From Clostridiales bacterium (GTDB taxonomy: Bacteria > Bacillota > Clostridia > Oscillospirales > Acutalibacteraceae), in NCBI GenBank assembly GCA_012839185.1, contig DUNU01000013.1, positions 62,001 to 126,000 of the forward strand: 64,000 nt of DNA, written 5' to 3'. Positions 7,979-16,316 of this stretch are shown here, one piece after another. The position numbers were made by a program, and so were the translations under genes. Position 1 is the first letter of the stretch; each line of letters opens with the position of its first letter. The notes under the pieces were generated by a model that was not told where the DNA came from, searched no databases, and saw only the letters and a program-made list of their open reading frames with translations.

Positions 7979-8744
7979 TGCTTTCTCCTTTTTCTGTAAG
8001 TTCAAAGTTTTCAACTTCTACTGTATCATCCTCATTTTGTTCCTCAAGAACCGCAGCCTTTTTTTCTTTTTTAGCTTTGGGATTTCCTGAATATATGGTT
8101 TCACGCTTTTTTCTATCCAATATATCCAAAAGCATACCGACAACAAAACCACAGAATACACCGATAAGCATCGGAACAAGAATAACATCAGATATGATAA
8201 GTCCTGTTCCGATACCGAACAGCATTCCAAATAATGTAAAAATTGCTACATGATATGTCGGAGGTTTTTCTCTTGTATAGGTCAGAGTACCGTCATCTGC
8301 AATCTCGCGTCTGAAACCAGCTTTTGATAAGTTGGCATATTCGCTCATTTCAGTTACTGTTGATGCGGGAATTCTAATTGTCAGGCAATCATCGTGATGC
8401 AAAGCTAAATCGGCAAGAGCTTTTACAGCTTCTGTCATATAATTTTCACCTAAATACATATCAAGAAGCGAGCAATGTATTCCTGTTGCTTTTCTATCAT
8501 TCGGATAACCCGTAAAACCGGCTCCGCCAATAACCGTTCTGTCGCTTTTTAATGCGATTTTCCAGTTGGTGTACCACATCTCGTTTTTAGGGTTGACTGC
8601 GACAAGCTCTGCCATTTTCGCAAAAGATGCTTTTACATCGGGATCTTCATTATATGCCGCAAGGCTGTCAAGTTCCGCTACTGTCATGGGAGTTAAAATA
8701 AGATGTTCCGTAGTTGTGGAATTTTTATTTTTTTTCTTTGCCAT
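7959..8744 (-). CDS. GNAT-like acetyltransferase fused to two membrane helices
   Basis: A 261-residue protein. Residues 14-160 look like a GNAT (Acetyltransf_3) domain: LILTPMTVAELDSLAAYNED, then DRTVIGGAGFTG, MYLGENYMTEAVKALADLAL and NLSKAGFRRE. Two hydrophobic helices follow (about 168-190 and 192-212, a glycine-rich pair), then a charged tail (KRETIYSGNPKAKKEKK and an acidic end). GNAT enzymes move an acetyl group from acetyl-CoA to an amine; the membrane pair would fix this one to the inner membrane face. The gene lies 3 bp after the lipoprotein gene in the same operon. The substrate is unknown. Confidence 0.65.
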   Translation of the reverse strand: MAKKKNKNSTTTEHLILTPMTVAELDSLAAYNEDPDVKASFAKMAELVAVNPKNEMWYTNWKIALKSDRTVIGGAGFTGYPNDRKATGIHCSLLDMYLGENYMTEAVKALADLALHHDDCLTIRIPASTVTEMSEYANLSKAGFRREIADDGTLTYTREKPPTYHVAIFTLFGMLFGIGTGLIISDVILVPMLIGVFCGFVVGMLLDILDRKKRETIYSGNPKAKKEKKAAVLEEQNEDDTVEVENFELTEKGESNEEHSD

Positions 8745-8747
8745 AGT

Positions 8748-9224
8748 TTACTCCATATCTGTCAATACTGCATTTATTTCGTCCCCGTCAGCAACAGCTA
8801 TTTGATCGGGACTTATGGTTTGTATCTCATCATTTACATAGAAAACCCATTTTTGATTTTCGCCGGCTTCTATACCATTGATTGTCTTGGCAGTAAATGA
8901 ACCATCAGAATTATATATGCCTGCCATCAAGCCACCCATAACAGCACCCAAAGTATCACCGGATGCACGAATACCAAAATTTGAATTTAAACCATTTGCA
9001 TCAATCGTAATCTTTATTGAAATTTCACGGCTGTTTTGAATATTTGTTTCACCATCATTTTCAGCATTTAAAGTCATTTCTTCAACAGTAGTACCGGTTG
9101 CGGCTTCGTATTCATGATTAACAGTAGGCAATTCAACCTGACCGATTTTACAAGATGAAAATGCAACAACAGAAATAGAAAGTATCATTATTAAAGCTAT
9201 CAAAACAGCTAATTTCTTATTCAT
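8748..9224 (-). CDS. DUF4430-domain lipoprotein
   Basis: A 158-residue predicted lipoprotein. The hydrophobic signal (KLAVLIALIMILSISVVAF) ends in the lipobox SSC (Cys about 25). The C-terminal half has the DUF4430 / transcobalamin-like pattern: SDGSFTAKTINGIEAGENQKWVFYVNDE followed by IAVADGDEINAVL. Domains of this type occur on surface proteins and some cobalamin-binding proteins. The start is ATG 9224 with AAGGAG 8 bp upstream, overlapping the FtsW gene end by 8 bp. In related operons this slot after FtsW usually carries a penicillin-binding protein; here it does not. Confidence 0.68.
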   Translation of the reverse strand: MNKKLAVLIALIMILSISVVAFSSCKIGQVELPTVNHEYEAATGTTVEEMTLNAENDGETNIQNSREISIKITIDANGLNSNFGIRASGDTLGAVMGGLMAGIYNSDGSFTAKTINGIEAGENQKWVFYVNDEIQTISPDQIAVADGDEINAVLTDME

Positions 9225-10557
9225 TTTCTGCACTCCTTATCAGGTTTTGTTTTTGATGATATAATTCCTTCATAACATTCGGATATGTTCTTAAGTCCAT
9301 TGCCTTGATAAATGCAAGCAAACCCCAAGAGCAAAGCATACTTGAACCGCCACGGCTGACAAATGGCAAAGTTACACCCGTCATTGGGATTAAATCGTTT
9401 ACTCCAAAGACATTAAGACATGCTTGAAAAACCAATAATCCCGCAGCGGCAACTCCGGCAATAGCATAAAAACTCGAACGAGCGAATTTTGCCTGACGAA
9501 TTGCGTAAATCAGTAAAAAGGCATAAGTAAGAACTATTGCGAAAGCAAGCAATATTCCGAACTCTTCACACACAACACCAAAAACTAAATCCTCAGCTGC
9601 GGCAAAAATATGTCTGAGTTTACCGTTTCCTATTCCCACACCGAAAAATCCGCCGGACAAGGAATAAATAATCGTCCTCGTTTGCTGCATACCGCCTTCA
9701 TTTATGTTTTCCCATATATGTCTGTATGTAGAAAAACGTGCTGCAACATAAGGCTTGTAAAGCAGGATAAATACAACACCTAAAAGTCCTGCAGCACAAA
9801 TCAAAAACAAAGTTTTTATGTCGCCGGAACGAAGGAATGCGATAATTAAAAATGTTGCAAAAAATATAAGTGCGGTGCCGAAATCGGTCATTAAAAACAA
9901 CATTCCCACACAAGCCAATGCAAAAATAATATATTTCCAGATTGACTTAGTGTTCTGAAGTTTTTCAAGAGTTGCTGCACCTACGAATACAAATGCAACC
10001 TTGACAAGTTCTGATGGTTGAACGGATATTCCGCCAAAATACAGCCAATTTTTTGCTCCATTTGTGTATTCCGCTAAAACTAATGTTAGAGCAAGAAGAG
10101 CTAACGCAACAGCAGCAACAGGAAGCCGCATTACGACAATTCGGTTAATGCTCTCCAGAAACCATATCATAACCGCAAAAACTATTATTCCGACAACCGT
10201 AGTTGCAACTTGCATCAGTAGTTTTGAAGGTGAAATGCTTGCAGTAATAGTAATGCTGACAGCAGACAACAAAAATCCGATAATTTCTAGTTCCATTCTT
10301 CTTTTTCCGATGATTGAAAATACAAAGAAGTATATCCATTGCACAATAAGATATAGCCCGCACAAAAGACCAATTCCCATACGGTCTTGTTCGTCGCTTG
10401 TAATAATGCAATTAAGGAACATTATCAGCTCAAAAAGACTTGCGACAATCATTAAGAATAGCCATTTACCTGTCTTTTCGCGAATTTTGCCCTTTCTTAT
10501 CTCAGCATCAGTCGGCATATAGAGCCGTTTTATAGATGTTGTTCTTGATTTTGTCAT
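9217..10557 (-). CDS. FtsW/RodA/SpoVE-family SEDS glycosyltransferase
   Basis: A 446-residue polytopic membrane protein of the SEDS family, the peptidoglycan polymerases that extend lipid II into glycan strands. Diagnostic segments are NGAKNWLYFGGISVQPSELVKVAF, TDFGTALIFF, an extracytoplasmic region with SGGFFGVGIGNGK, and the terminal LPFVSRGGSSMLCSWGLLAFI. The 60-residue N-terminal cytosolic leader is longer than in E. coli RodA. The start ATG (10557-10555) lies one base after the FHA gene stop, so translation is coupled. SEDS enzymes need a class B PBP partner, which is not in this operon. Confidence 0.88.
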   Translation of the reverse strand: MTKSRTTSIKRLYMPTDAEIRKGKIREKTGKWLFLMIVASLFELIMFLNCIITSDEQDRMGIGLLCGLYLIVQWIYFFVFSIIGKRRMELEIIGFLLSAVSITITASISPSKLLMQVATTVVGIIVFAVMIWFLESINRIVVMRLPVAAVALALLALTLVLAEYTNGAKNWLYFGGISVQPSELVKVAFVFVGAATLEKLQNTKSIWKYIIFALACVGMLFLMTDFGTALIFFATFLIIAFLRSGDIKTLFLICAAGLLGVVFILLYKPYVAARFSTYRHIWENINEGGMQQTRTIIYSLSGGFFGVGIGNGKLRHIFAAAEDLVFGVVCEEFGILLAFAIVLTYAFLLIYAIRQAKFARSSFYAIAGVAAAGLLVFQACLNVFGVNDLIPMTGVTLPFVSRGGSSMLCSWGLLAFIKAMDLRTYPNVMKELYHQKQNLIRSAENE

Positions 10558-10558
10558 A

Positions 10559-11374
10559 CTACTCACTTATATATTCTCGTACAAAACGGTAATAAATACC
10601 ACCAACTTCAATCGTATCACCGTCTTGCAGACGATATGGTTCTGAAATTTCAACATTGTTTACATATGTTCCGCTTTTAGACTTGACATCAGCAAGAATC
10701 CAAGAATTTCCCTCATTTGATATCTTTGCATGATACTTAGAAACTGTAAACACCGGCAACACAATATCACAATTAGCAGCTCTGCCAATAATATATTCTT
10801 CAGAGAACAATAAAATCATTGAATTATCACTTAGATTTACAAGTGCGGGAATAGTCTTTTTGGCTTGCTTTTGTGCTTTTGTAACAGCACCGATAGTTGC
10901 GTTGATTTGATGAATATCTCCATCTGTTAATTCGGCTTTTTGCCTTTTTACGGCATTTTCCCGCTTAAACATGGGAGAACGAAAGGTTAAAACAGCTGAA
11001 CCCAAATTGATAATATCCCCATCAAATATATATGCTTTTTTCTCAATCTGTTGTCCGTTTACAAATGTGCCGGCTTTGGAATTGGTATCATAAATTACCC
11101 AACCTTTTCCACGTCTTGCAACAACGGCATGGAAACGAGAAACGGTTGCATTGTCAATAAATATGTCGTTGGTATGTGCTCTGCCAATGGAAACTTCCCA
11201 TGAATTTATCTCATATTTCATATCCATATCGGGACTGAAAAATTGAGCTAATATCATTTTACCGCTATTTCTTCCAAACAGATAAGCAATACATAACAGT
11301 ATGGTAAAAATTATACCGGCAGAAAGAAGAATCCGCAAAAAAAATTCGGCATAATCAATAAATACAGAATCCAA
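10559..11374 (-). CDS. Membrane-anchored protein with two FHA domains
   Basis: A 271-residue protein. One N-terminal transmembrane helix (about 10-35) precedes two forkhead-associated domains. FHA1 (about 58-130) has SIGRAHTNDIFIDNATVSRFH and DTNSKAGTFVNGQ. FHA2 (about 185-265) has IIGRAANCDIVLPVFTVSKYH and DVKSKSGTYVNN. FHA domains bind phosphothreonine peptides, so this is probably an adaptor that links a Ser/Thr kinase to the cell-wall enzyme encoded next. The start is probably TTG 11374, because no in-frame ATG precedes the helix and AAAGGA lies 8 bp upstream. First gene of a five-gene operon. Confidence 0.85.
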   Translation of the reverse strand: MDSVFIDYAEFFLRILLSAGIIFTILLCIAYLFGRNSGKMILAQFFSPDMDMKYEINSWEVSIGRAHTNDIFIDNATVSRFHAVVARRGKGWVIYDTNSKAGTFVNGQQIEKKAYIFDGDIINLGSAVLTFRSPMFKRENAVKRQKAELTDGDIHQINATIGAVTKAQKQAKKTIPALVNLSDNSMILLFSEEYIIGRAANCDIVLPVFTVSKYHAKISNEGNSWILADVKSKSGTYVNNVEISEPYRLQDGDTIEVGGIYYRFVREYISE

Positions 11375-11406
11375 TTCTCCATTCCTTTCGATATAAAGAT
11401 ATAATT

Positions 11407-11435
11407 ATTATATATTAATCAGCACTAAATGTCAA
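11407..11435 (-). promoter_or_regulatory. Promoter of the FHA-FtsW-GH36 operon
   Basis: Minus strand: -35 TTGACA (11430-11435), 17-bp spacer, -10 TATAAT (11407-11412). It sits directly after the coaX terminator. Confidence 0.8.
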
Positions 11436-11437
11436 GA

Positions 11438-11463
11438 GAAAAAACGGCATCTTGCGATACCGT
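11438..11463 (-). terminator. Terminator of the transporter-coaX operon
   Basis: Minus-strand stem ACGGTATC / GATGCCGT with a GCAA loop and one U-G pair (11444-11463), followed by six T residues. Confidence 0.8.
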
Positions 11464-11470
11464 CAATAAT

Positions 11471-12238
11471 TCAGTTATTCTTCTCATGAATGGACAAAAG
11501 TCCCTCAAGAACCAAGTACTCATCATATATTATTTTACGAGAGCAATGAGTTATTATATCCTTTGAGTACCCTCCCGTTGCAACAAAAGTTTTAACCTTT
11601 GTACCCAATTCAGCTTCCATCCTGTCAAACATACCATCTAGCATGGCAGCTGTACCATAAACAACACCGCTTCTGATACTTGCTATTGTATTTGTTCCTA
11701 TTGCACACTTTGGTGTCTCAAGTGCAAGAGCAGGAAGCTGAGAAGTTCCGCCGGATAAAGCATTCAACGAAATGTCAACACCCGGTGCAATTGAACAACC
11801 TCTGAACACACCTTTTTCGTCCAGTACACTTATTTTTGTTGCAGTCCCCAAATCGGCAATAAGACAAGGTAAATCGTATTTATTAAGAGCTGCAACTGCC
11901 GATGCTACCATATCCGCACCAAGTTCGGCAGGATTATCAATTTTTATATCCAAACCGTTCTTAACTTTCGGAGCAAGAACAATGGGAGTGATTCCAATAA
12001 GTTTTTCAACAGTTTGCACAAGTGTTCGTGTAAGCTCAGGTACAACGCTGCTTATCACCGCACCATTTATTTTTTGTATATCAACGTGATCTAAAATCAA
12101 TATCTGCCTAAATTCAACAGCATACTGATCACCGGTTCTTGAGCGATTAGTTTCAAGTCTTGAAACACATTTAAGAATATTATTTTCGTAACAGGCAAAA
12201 GTAATATTTGTGTTACCTATATCTATCGTAAGAATCAT
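11471..12238 (-). CDS. coaX: Type III pantothenate kinase
   Basis: A 255-residue cytosolic ASKHA-fold kinase that phosphorylates pantothenate, the first step of coenzyme A synthesis. It has the family's N-terminal phosphate motif ILTIDIGNTN (2-11), then SSVVPELT, GADMVASAVAAL, the DLGTATK motif, PGVDISLNALSGGT and the C-terminal VATGGYSKDI. The length is typical. The start ATG 12238 has GGGAGA 5 bp upstream, 14 bp after the transporter gene, so the two are co-transcribed. Confidence 0.93.
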   Translation of the reverse strand: MILTIDIGNTNITFACYENNILKCVSRLETNRSRTGDQYAVEFRQILILDHVDIQKINGAVISSVVPELTRTLVQTVEKLIGITPIVLAPKVKNGLDIKIDNPAELGADMVASAVAALNKYDLPCLIADLGTATKISVLDEKGVFRGCSIAPGVDISLNALSGGTSQLPALALETPKCAIGTNTIASIRSGVVYGTAAMLDGMFDRMEAELGTKVKTFVATGGYSKDIITHCSRKIIYDEYLVLEGLLSIHEKNN

Positions 12239-12252
12239 GATTTCTCCCGCCC

Positions 12253-13728
12253 TTATTCATTTTCAGCTCTCTTTTTTGCAAGAGCAGCCAACATCTCTTT
12301 TTTCTTATCTCCGGAAATTTCATAGAAAAACATGGGAATGGAACAAAGAAGCAACGAGATACCGGGGATAATTGAAACCAATGAGAACATTGCGAAATTT
12401 TGAGTTCTTGTAAGTTCATTTGCAGCAACAATAGCTGTACTTGAAAGCATTTGGGATGGCTCAAAACCTATGATCATGTACATGACAACTATTCCGCAAG
12501 TGGATAGAGCAGAACCGAGTTTATTTACAAAGCCCTGACAAGCCGAGCCTAATGCATTATCTCTGAATCCGGTGGTAAGTTCCATATAATCAAGACTATC
12601 ACAAATCATCGCAATGGAAATTGTATTTATAACACCAAGCGGGATGCAGGTAATGACAATAAAAGGAATGCAAATATAAAGATTTGCGGTAAACCAACCA
12701 ATTAAAGTTGTAAAGATACTTGATACAAAACCTGCAAGACATGTGGTTATAAGCAATTTTTTGTAATCATATTTTTTCATCAGGTAAGGCATAAACAAAG
12801 TTGCACCAAACATTCCGACTATGGCACAAAGCTGAAATATCGTCTTAACGGTTGATACACTTGCGTCAATCGCTGCGGTTCTCTGTTCTAACGTCATACC
12901 GGTCAAATCTTTACCAATATAAAAAGCATAACGAGCAACGTGAATTGCAGCAGCTTGCACCATATATCTTCCCGATGAAAGTATACCCATTGCAACGACA
13001 CACATCAAAGGCTTGCACCTGAACAAGCGAGATAAAGTAGACGGATCGCCTTGCTTTCTCTTTTTGGGAGAAATATGTACTCTTTCTTTGATATGGAAAT
13101 ATGAATTTACATAAAATATCATACCAATGGCAACAACGGCAACAGTGATAATTAGATATTTTTTCTTATTATATGCTATCGGGTCATCGGTAGAAATAAA
13201 TTTCGGCAAAAGGAAACCTGCAATAAAGAAAAACACTTCAGGCAAAGCTGATCCAACGCTGTTGAATATCTTCGTAAATGAAATTACAGAAGAACGCTCG
13301 GTTGAATTAGGTGTCATAATATTCGGAAGAGACCAGAACGGAACATCCGCTACAGTATAGCACATACCCCAAAGGACATAAACTATTGCCGAATAGACCA
13401 TAAGTGAAGATTTCGGCAAATCAGGACTTAAATACATAAGTATCGTCAATGTTGCAATAGGAATTGTCGCCCATATGATATAAGGTTTCAATTTACCCTG
13501 TTTGGGGTTTGCCTTATCTGCAATCATCCCCATAAGAGGGTCATTTATCGCATCCCAAACACGAGCAAGAAGCATAAGCAAAAGCACGAATATAGGAGTT
13601 AATTGAAGAACATTGAGATAGTAGTCGCTGATATAACTTGACATCATGGCATAGACCATTCCTTGACCGCCACTGCCTAAAGCAAACATCCAAAGTTCTT
13701 TTTTTCCAACAAATTTTTTCTGTTCCAT
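12253..13728 (-). CDS. GPH-family (MFS_2) sugar symporter
   Basis: A 491-residue, roughly 12-helix transporter. The N-terminal helices hold the GPH signature VWDAINDPLMGMIADKAN followed by QGKLKPYIIW, the cytosolic loop typical of MelB/XynB-like symporters. A further conserved stretch is FWSLPNIMTPNSTERSSVISFTK. GPH proteins couple glycoside import to Na+ or H+. It starts at ATG 13728 with AAGGAG upstream and is promoted from 13757-13785. The neighbour coaX is unrelated in function, so the substrate has to be inferred from elsewhere. Confidence 0.85.
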   Translation of the reverse strand: MEQKKFVGKKELWMFALGSGGQGMVYAMMSSYISDYYLNVLQLTPIFVLLLMLLARVWDAINDPLMGMIADKANPKQGKLKPYIIWATIPIATLTILMYLSPDLPKSSLMVYSAIVYVLWGMCYTVADVPFWSLPNIMTPNSTERSSVISFTKIFNSVGSALPEVFFFIAGFLLPKFISTDDPIAYNKKKYLIITVAVVAIGMIFYVNSYFHIKERVHISPKKRKQGDPSTLSRLFRCKPLMCVVAMGILSSGRYMVQAAAIHVARYAFYIGKDLTGMTLEQRTAAIDASVSTVKTIFQLCAIVGMFGATLFMPYLMKKYDYKKLLITTCLAGFVSSIFTTLIGWFTANLYICIPFIVITCIPLGVINTISIAMICDSLDYMELTTGFRDNALGSACQGFVNKLGSALSTCGIVVMYMIIGFEPSQMLSSTAIVAANELTRTQNFAMFSLVSIIPGISLLLCSIPMFFYEISGDKKKEMLAALAKKRAENE

Positions 13729-13756
13729 AAAGTATACTCCTTATAGTTGTCAATTT

Positions 13757-13785
13757 ATTATACATCCATAATCACAAAAAATCAA
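13757..13785 (-). promoter_or_regulatory. Promoter of the transporter-coaX operon
   Basis: Minus strand: -35 TTGATT (13780-13785), 17-bp spacer, -10 TATAAT (13757-13762). Confidence 0.7.
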
Positions 13786-13839
13786 GAATTAATTCATAAT
13801 TTGACAACAAAACTTATAAAAAGTTAGAAAAACTTTTTC

Positions 13840-13868
13840 TTGCATTTTTAACGCGAAGATGTTATAAT
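13840..13868 (+). promoter_or_regulatory. Promoter of the PBP1A gene
   Basis: -35 TTGCAT (13840-13845), 17-bp spacer, -10 TATAAT (13863-13868) with TG one base upstream (extended -10-like). A palindrome at 13818-13838 lies just upstream. Confidence 0.72.
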
Positions 13869-13908
13869 ATAAAATTGAAATAATTGGTACTTCTATGGAG
13901 GAGCCGAA

Positions 13909-16296
13909 ATGCCACAGAAAAATAGCATTGAATCAAAAGAACCCAAATTAAGAATGAAAAAAAGATCAAAAGTCCGTTCTTTTTTCCGTGTTTTCTTTAT
14001 TGTAATTTTAACACTCGCTCTAATTGGAATTATTTCAGTCGGGGGAGTTGCAGGATATACCTTAATGTATGTCAATTCGCAAGTAAACGGAGATATTTTA
14101 ATTGACTTAAACGAATATCGTCAAGACCAAAGTCAGACGACAATTTTATATTATTATGACGCGAACAATCAACCACAAGAACTTGCTCGTTTACATGGAG
14201 AGGTTAACAGAGTTTGGGTTGCTTACGATGATATTCCCGAGAACCTCAAAAAAGCATATATTGCACTTGAAGATAAACGGTTTTGGGAGCACGAAGGCGT
14301 TGACTGGGTTAGCACCATCGGCATTGTAGTCAGGGGCGGTTTTAAGCGTGGCGGCTCAACCATCGACCAACAGCTTATTAAAAACTTAACCGGCGAAAGC
14401 GGAAGAACTTTCTCTCGAAAATTTAACGAAATTATTTATGCTATGAATATGGAAAAGAATTTCTCTAAAAAGAAAATTCTTGAAACATATTTGAATACTC
14501 TATATCTTGATGCAGGCTGCTACGGTGTACAAACTGCCGCTAACTACTATTTCGGCAAAGATGTTGCCGACCTAAACTTGGCAGAATGTGCTTGTATCGC
14601 AGCTATCACAAAAGCTCCGAGAGCATACAATCCGATTATTAACCCCGAAAATAATGAGGAAAGAAGAATTGACTGCCTTTATTTTATGCGAGAGCAAGGA
14701 CTTATTTCCGAAACAGAATATAGAGAAGCACTCGATTATAAACTTGAATTTGTCGGGAACTTTAGTGCAATTTCAAACACAACCGAAACAACAAATAATT
14801 CTGAAATCAACAGTTTCTATGTCGACTATGTTATAGATCAACTCATGGATCACTTCCAAAGAGAGTATGATATGAGTGCATCACAAGCATATAGAAAAGT
14901 ATATTACGGCGGTCTTCGTGTTTATACTTGTGTTGATATGAGAATCCAGGAAATTATGGAAGACGTTTACGAAAACCGTTATCAGATGGGAGAAGATGAA
15001 GACCTCCAATCAGCAATGGCAATGGTTGATTATGACGGTCAACTTGTCGGAATTGTAGGTATGGCAGGAGAAAAAACTGCAAATCGCTCATTAAATATTG
15101 CATCCGACTCCCCTCGTCAACCCGGTTCTGCAATCAAACCCTTAAGTGTTTATGCACCCGGAATTGATGGTGATTTTATTACTTGGTCATCAATGGTTCA
15201 AGACTACGGTTTTATGGTCGATGGCAAACTTTGGCCTTACAACTACGGAGGCAATGCAGGATCCGGAGGATTTATTTCAGTAAAAACGGCAATAGTTCCT
15301 TCATATAACACCGTACCTGCACAATTAGTTCGCTATCTTGGAATGGATTATTGCTATGAATATTTGACAGAAAAATTTCACCTTACTCACTTGTCAGAGG
15401 CAGATATAGCATATGCACCGCTTGCTTGCGGAGGTATGAGTTACGGAGTTACTTGTCTTGAAATGGCTGCTGCATTCTCAACATTCGGCAATGGCGGTGT
15501 TTATTACGAACCTGCTGCGTACAGTGTTGTAACTAGCAGTGACGGTGGCAAAATTTGGCTTCAGCGGGATATGGAAGGCGAGCAAGCAATTGAGCCCGGC
15601 ACTGCAGATGTAATGCAGGAACTTCTTAAAACTACTGTATACAGCTCCAACGGTACAGCAAGAAAATGCTATGTAGACGGTTTTGAAACTTTTGCGAAAA
15701 CTGGAACCACAACTGACAATAAGGACAGCTGGTTTGCAGGTGGTACTGCATATTACTGTGCTGCAGTATGGTACGGTTATGCCGCAAATCCTCGTGAATT
15801 GAAAAATATCGGCGGAGGCAATTCTCCATCTGGTCGCATGTTTAAAACGGTTATGGATCGTGTTCACGAAGGTCTTGATCCCACTAAAGAATTTTACAAG
15901 TCAGGTGAAGCTGAAACAAGATATTATTGCACAGTATCCGGTCTTCTTGCCGGTAGCGGATGTGCCTCAACGGCGAAAGGTTGGTTTAAATCTGACAGCT
16001 TACCTCAATACTGCTCAGGTTGTTATGTCCACGATGGCATTTCTGCTGGTGTAAAAAAAGAGTATTTCGAACCCACCAGTGAAACAGAAACTATTAGCGA
16101 AGAAGAAACAGAAGTCGGTGAAAATGATCCCACAAAAAACGAAACTCCTACTGAAAAACCTACCGCTAACACAACAAGCAATGCCACCAAACCGACAGAA
16201 ACACCTGTAACAAATCCTCCCGCAACGCAAGCACCGACTACTACCCCTTCAATCAATATTGAACCAGATAATATTCCAGACGAAGGCGACAACTAA
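13909..16296 (+). CDS. Class A penicillin-binding protein (bifunctional PBP1A)
   Basis: A 795-residue peptidoglycan synthase. A basic cytosolic N-terminus and one membrane helix (about 28-52) precede the GT51 glycosyltransferase domain, with EDKRFWEHEGVDW and GGSTIDQQLIKN (about 120-170). The transpeptidase domain carries the catalytic serine in RQPGSAIKPL (about 405-410), an SYNTVPA motif (about 465) and KTGTT (about 598-602). The last 75 residues are a low-complexity Thr/Glu/Pro tail, probably a wall-spanning linker. The start ATG 13909 follows GGAGGAGCCGAA. The reductase gene begins 20 bp downstream and may be read from the same promoter. Confidence 0.93.
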   Translation: MPQKNSIESKEPKLRMKKRSKVRSFFRVFFIVILTLALIGIISVGGVAGYTLMYVNSQVNGDILIDLNEYRQDQSQTTILYYYDANNQPQELARLHGEVNRVWVAYDDIPENLKKAYIALEDKRFWEHEGVDWVSTIGIVVRGGFKRGGSTIDQQLIKNLTGESGRTFSRKFNEIIYAMNMEKNFSKKKILETYLNTLYLDAGCYGVQTAANYYFGKDVADLNLAECACIAAITKAPRAYNPIINPENNEERRIDCLYFMREQGLISETEYREALDYKLEFVGNFSAISNTTETTNNSEINSFYVDYVIDQLMDHFQREYDMSASQAYRKVYYGGLRVYTCVDMRIQEIMEDVYENRYQMGEDEDLQSAMAMVDYDGQLVGIVGMAGEKTANRSLNIASDSPRQPGSAIKPLSVYAPGIDGDFITWSSMVQDYGFMVDGKLWPYNYGGNAGSGGFISVKTAIVPSYNTVPAQLVRYLGMDYCYEYLTEKFHLTHLSEADIAYAPLACGGMSYGVTCLEMAAAFSTFGNGGVYYEPAAYSVVTSSDGGKIWLQRDMEGEQAIEPGTADVMQELLKTTVYSSNGTARKCYVDGFETFAKTGTTTDNKDSWFAGGTAYYCAAVWYGYAANPRELKNIGGGNSPSGRMFKTVMDRVHEGLDPTKEFYKSGEAETRYYCTVSGLLAGSGCASTAKGWFKSDSLPQYCSGCYVHDGISAGVKKEYFEPTSETETISEEETEVGENDPTKNETPTEKPTANTTSNATKPTETPVTNPPATQAPTTTPSINIEPDNIPDEGDN

Positions 16297-16316
16297 TATA
16301 TTCAAAGGAGAGAATT

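Noticed and set aside
10064-10522. A 152-codon plus-strand frame inside the FtsW/RodA gene
   Set aside because: It is antisense to a strongly conserved gene and encodes a low-complexity Ile/Thr/Ser protein with no binding site.
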